Part shown: in pieces, positions 61,765 through 64,000 of the stretch
Layout: the number at the start of each line of letters is the position of its first letter
How positions within the stretch are numbered: the first letter of the stretch is position 1
Source: Amorphophallus konjac
Taxonomy: Eukaryota; Streptophyta; Magnoliopsida; Alismatales; Araceae
DNA length: 64,000 nt
Assembly: GCA_022559845.1 (NCBI GenBank)
Contig: CM040128.1
Coordinates: 175,266,413 to 175,330,412 of the forward strand
Direction: 5' to 3'
The notes under the pieces: generated by a model
Databases searched by the model: none
Told to the model about the DNA's origin: nothing
The model's input: only the letters and a program-made list of their open reading frames with translations
Made by a program: the position numbers and the translations under genes

Positions 61765-64000
61765 ATGACTACCTCATACATGGCATATTCGCCACTCTTA
61801 GGCCCATTAAAAGCCTTTGTGTTTGATGGATCCCGCCCTAGCATATATCTAGAATGGGAGAAGTCCATAGACCAACACTTTGGGAGGTTTACCCTGTCAG
61901 GGCTTGTCCAAGTCAACTATGCCAAGAGTTTGCTTTGGCGCCAAGCTAGGAAAGAATGGGAGAACATTGTAGGTTTGAGAGAAGCCAAAGGGGAAGCACC
62001 CATTGAATCTTGGGATGAAATGAGGGCCGATCTTAGAAAGATCTATGCACCCCAACCCAAACCTCTTCAACCAACCGATCTTTCACCCCCGAACCCAACT
62101 CCCACCCATGAACTTCCCCGACCAAGCCCAACCCAAGTCCACCCATGTTCACCACCCCGAGAGTACCATGCACTGACCATTATCACTCCACCCACCATAG
62201 ACTATCCTACCCCATTATCCTTGGAAGTTGTGGCCCACACTCCTACCCAAGTGGAGATGGATGCCAATCCGGATTCACCTTCCACCATAGAGAACATCCT
62301 AGACCCCCCACTTCCACCCACCTCTCCTAGTTCGGGTCCTCATGAGCCGCACACCCTAACCATGAATGAGTCCATACTCCAATGGCTTAAGCAAGACCTC
62401 ACCATTCCTAGCTCACCACCTTACCTCTCACCCTTGGCATATCAAGTCCAAATTATGCCCACCCGGTCTTCCCATGTCACACTTCAAACCTCCTACTTTG
62501 TGGAAGGCTTAGGGGACCTAGTGGACTGTTTACAATGGCAAGTCTACCTGACCAATATGCTAGCCATAGGACCATTGGAGTCTAGCCCCATCTACTCTAG
62601 TGGACCCTTCCTAGCTTACCCCGTCACCGGTTCCATCACCTCCATCTACACTAGTGGCCATTATACGAGTGAAACCCTCCTCTTTCTCCCCAAGGATGAG
62701 AAACCAATCTTGGCCCACTTCCCACCCATCAAGATTCCATTTGCTTTAATTGACCAACCCACTAGAGACCTTGGCCCAATTATCTTGGAGGAGGATGACT
62801 CACCGTTTGGGTACTTTGAAGACATAGAGTGCCACCCTCTAGGAAGACCTTTCCACTACCCATTTGATCCCTTCCTATGGGAGCCTAGACCCCTATGTGA
62901 CCCAACCACCTTATCCACCACCCACCTTTCCCTAACCCAACCCACCATGTTTGACCCAATCCACCCCATCCTAGACCCGGGTTACACCTTGGGAGCCATG
63001 ACCTTGGGCCACATATCCCTAGATAATAAGGTTGTGCTCCACCCCATGATGACCACCTTCTTAGATCCATTCGATCCTTTCCAATGGGAGTTCAAAGGTT
63101 GTCCCACACCTATACACATGGAAGTCACCCTTGGGAAAAATATGCATGTGTCTAGGCTTACCACACCACTTGGCATGAACACTATGTTGGGTCCATTCAT
63201 TCATATCACCCACATGTCAAGTAAAAAATATGAGTGGTCCATGTTCGGATGTAATGGTCCACCTTCATTCATCATGGGTCTTAAGCATGTCAAAGGCATC
63301 TACGGATGTCCGGGTCCCCCGATATTTATCACCACTTTGCATGATAGGGCCACCTACGGGTGTCCCGGCCCACCTAGGCTAACCAAAGTCTACACTGCAT
63401 CATTACACGATAGGTCTACTTTTGGTGGCCCAGGTCCACCCATCACCCCCAGAATGTCTGCATACACAACATTGCATAAAGATATCCGCAAGCACATTAG
63501 CAAGAAGAATGTGACTTATAAAAGGCGAGCCGACTCTCATCGACGTCACCAAGAATTCCATGAGGGTGACTTTGTGATGGTAAGGACGGAGAGGCTCTCC
63601 CCGAGAGCCATCTCCAAATTGAGGCCACGTGGGGCTGGTCCCTTCCAGGTCCTGAGGCGCATTGGTGCAAATGCCTATGACTTAGATCTCCCTGAGGAAT
63701 ATGGGGTAAGTCCCACATTCAGTGTCGCCGACCTAGTGCCATACAAGGGACCCACGGTGGTACCTAGTGAGGATATTGAGCCTATTCCCTCCATTGAGAG
63801 AGCACCCACCCGTGAGGAGAGTCCACCAGCCTGGAGAGCCCAGCGTGAGCGCATTGAACGAATATTGGATGAACAGGTCACTACCACCAGGAGCAAGGTA
63901 TACGAGCGCTATCTCGGCAGGTGGATGGATTGGTCTCGTTCGGAAGACTTGAGGGCAGTACCACTTCTACACCCTCCAAGGAGGGAAGGACACTTACTCG
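61765..64000 (+). CDS. N3 Gag-GCPGPP-chromodomain protein, open to the window edge (partial)
   Basis: I translated this frame by hand: from ATG 61765 it is open for 745 codons and has no stop before the window ends. Residues 20-100 resemble a Ty3 Gag capsid start (FDGSRPSIYLEWEKSIDQHF). Then come a Pro/Thr-rich spacer, a region shared with N1 and N2 (GSITSIYTSGHYTSETLLFLP, LGPIILEEDD, DPFDPFQWEF), and four repeats GC(P/N)GPP or GGPGPP near residues 495, 514, 532 and 554. An integrase C-terminal part follows (EGDFVMVRTERL near 600; GAGPFQVLRRIGANAYDLDLP), and a chromodomain start (RERIERILDEQV...RYLGRW) whose last helix seems lost. Zinc knuckle, protease, RT, RNase H and integrase core are absent. 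I do not recognise the GCPGPP region. Its openness suggests recent mobility. Confidence 0.85.
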   Translation, partial: MTTSYMAYSPLLGPLKAFVFDGSRPSIYLEWEKSIDQHFGRFTLSGLVQVNYAKSLLWRQARKEWENIVGLREAKGEAPIESWDEMRADLRKIYAPQPKPLQPTDLSPPNPTPTHELPRPSPTQVHPCSPPREYHALTIITPPTIDYPTPLSLEVVAHTPTQVEMDANPDSPSTIENILDPPLPPTSPSSGPHEPHTLTMNESILQWLKQDLTIPSSPPYLSPLAYQVQIMPTRSSHVTLQTSYFVEGLGDLVDCLQWQVYLTNMLAIGPLESSPIYSSGPFLAYPVTGSITSIYTSGHYTSETLLFLPKDEKPILAHFPPIKIPFALIDQPTRDLGPIILEEDDSPFGYFEDIECHPLGRPFHYPFDPFLWEPRPLCDPTTLSTTHLSLTQPTMFDPIHPILDPGYTLGAMTLGHISLDNKVVLHPMMTTFLDPFDPFQWEFKGCPTPIHMEVTLGKNMHVSRLTTPLGMNTMLGPFIHITHMSSKKYEWSMFGCNGPPSFIMGLKHVKGIYGCPGPPIFITTLHDRATYGCPGPPRLTKVYTASLHDRSTFGGPGPPITPRMSAYTTLHKDIRKHISKKNVTYKRRADSHRRHQEFHEGDFVMVRTERLSPRAISKLRPRGAGPFQVLRRIGANAYDLDLPEEYGVSPTFSVADLVPYKGPTVVPSEDIEPIPSIERAPTREESPPAWRAQRERIERILDEQVTTTRSKVYERYLGRWMDWSRSEDLRAVPLLHPPRREGHLL

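Larger units (their letters stand above)
58399..64000 (+). mobile_element. N3: non-autonomous Ty3/gypsy element with open GCPGPP frame (runs off window)
   Basis: The 5' LTR is 58399-61682, the PBS 61685-61699 and the open frame starts at 61765. The LTR starts TGATGGGGACATC and matches N1's LTR family along its length. The right end and target duplication lie outside the window. Confidence 0.88.

Overview
The window looks like intergenic heterochromatin of a flowering plant. I found no host gene. Almost everything is Ty1/copia and Ty3/gypsy LTR retrotransposon sequence with initiator-Met tRNA primer sites (TGGTATCAGAGC), plus one 5'-truncated LINE. The species cannot be read from the sequence. 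One assembly gap of exactly 100 N lies at 44663-44762.

Layout. 1-5079 holds unclassified LTR- or UTR-like sequence with reiterated GC-rich motifs, followed by a Ty3/gypsy integrase remnant (5080-5405). 5850-40501 is one copia-type insertion on the minus strand (element alpha) with a perfect 5-bp target duplication (catgc). It sits in a Tat/Ogre-like LTR whose larger part is 40507-41868. Alpha encodes only a decayed Gag, so it is a gag-only non-autonomous element. It hosts three later insertions: N1 (7543-14926, TSD caaaa) in its 3' LTR; N2 (23302-28477, right end truncated) in its 5' LTR; and A (29362-39403, TSD ataga) in a second, partly duplicated 5' LTR segment. A is a complete, very young autonomous Ty3/gypsy chromovirus with a 1732-residue polyprotein.

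To the right: Tat-like 3' untranslated sequence (41886-44662), the gap, an A-family LTR fragment (44763-45285), a broken SIRE-like copia (beta, LTR 48217-50414), and a fragment of another SIRE-like pol (50415-51443). Then comes a Tat-lineage element on the minus strand. It carries a spliced antisense ORF on the plus strand (52518-55178) and the very end of its pol (58191-58398), and it is interrupted by a solo copia LTR (gamma, 55749-57525, TSD tgaga). Finally N3 (58399 to the window end) has a LINE in its LTR and an open frame running off the window.

Two patterns stand out. First, N1, N2 and N3 share an unusual protein. It has a Gag-like or protease-like N-terminus, a region I do not recognise with GCPGPP repeats, and then an integrase C-terminal module and chromodomain. 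It has no reverse transcriptase, RNase H or integrase core. N3's frame is open for 745 codons. N2 shares LTR ends, PPT and C-terminus with A, which suggests A could supply its enzymes. Second, the copia LTRs alpha, beta and gamma share an architecture but not sequence: a family-specific short motif reiterated upstream of the TATA box, and a tandem array of small hairpins with compensatory stem changes in the predicted RNA leader.
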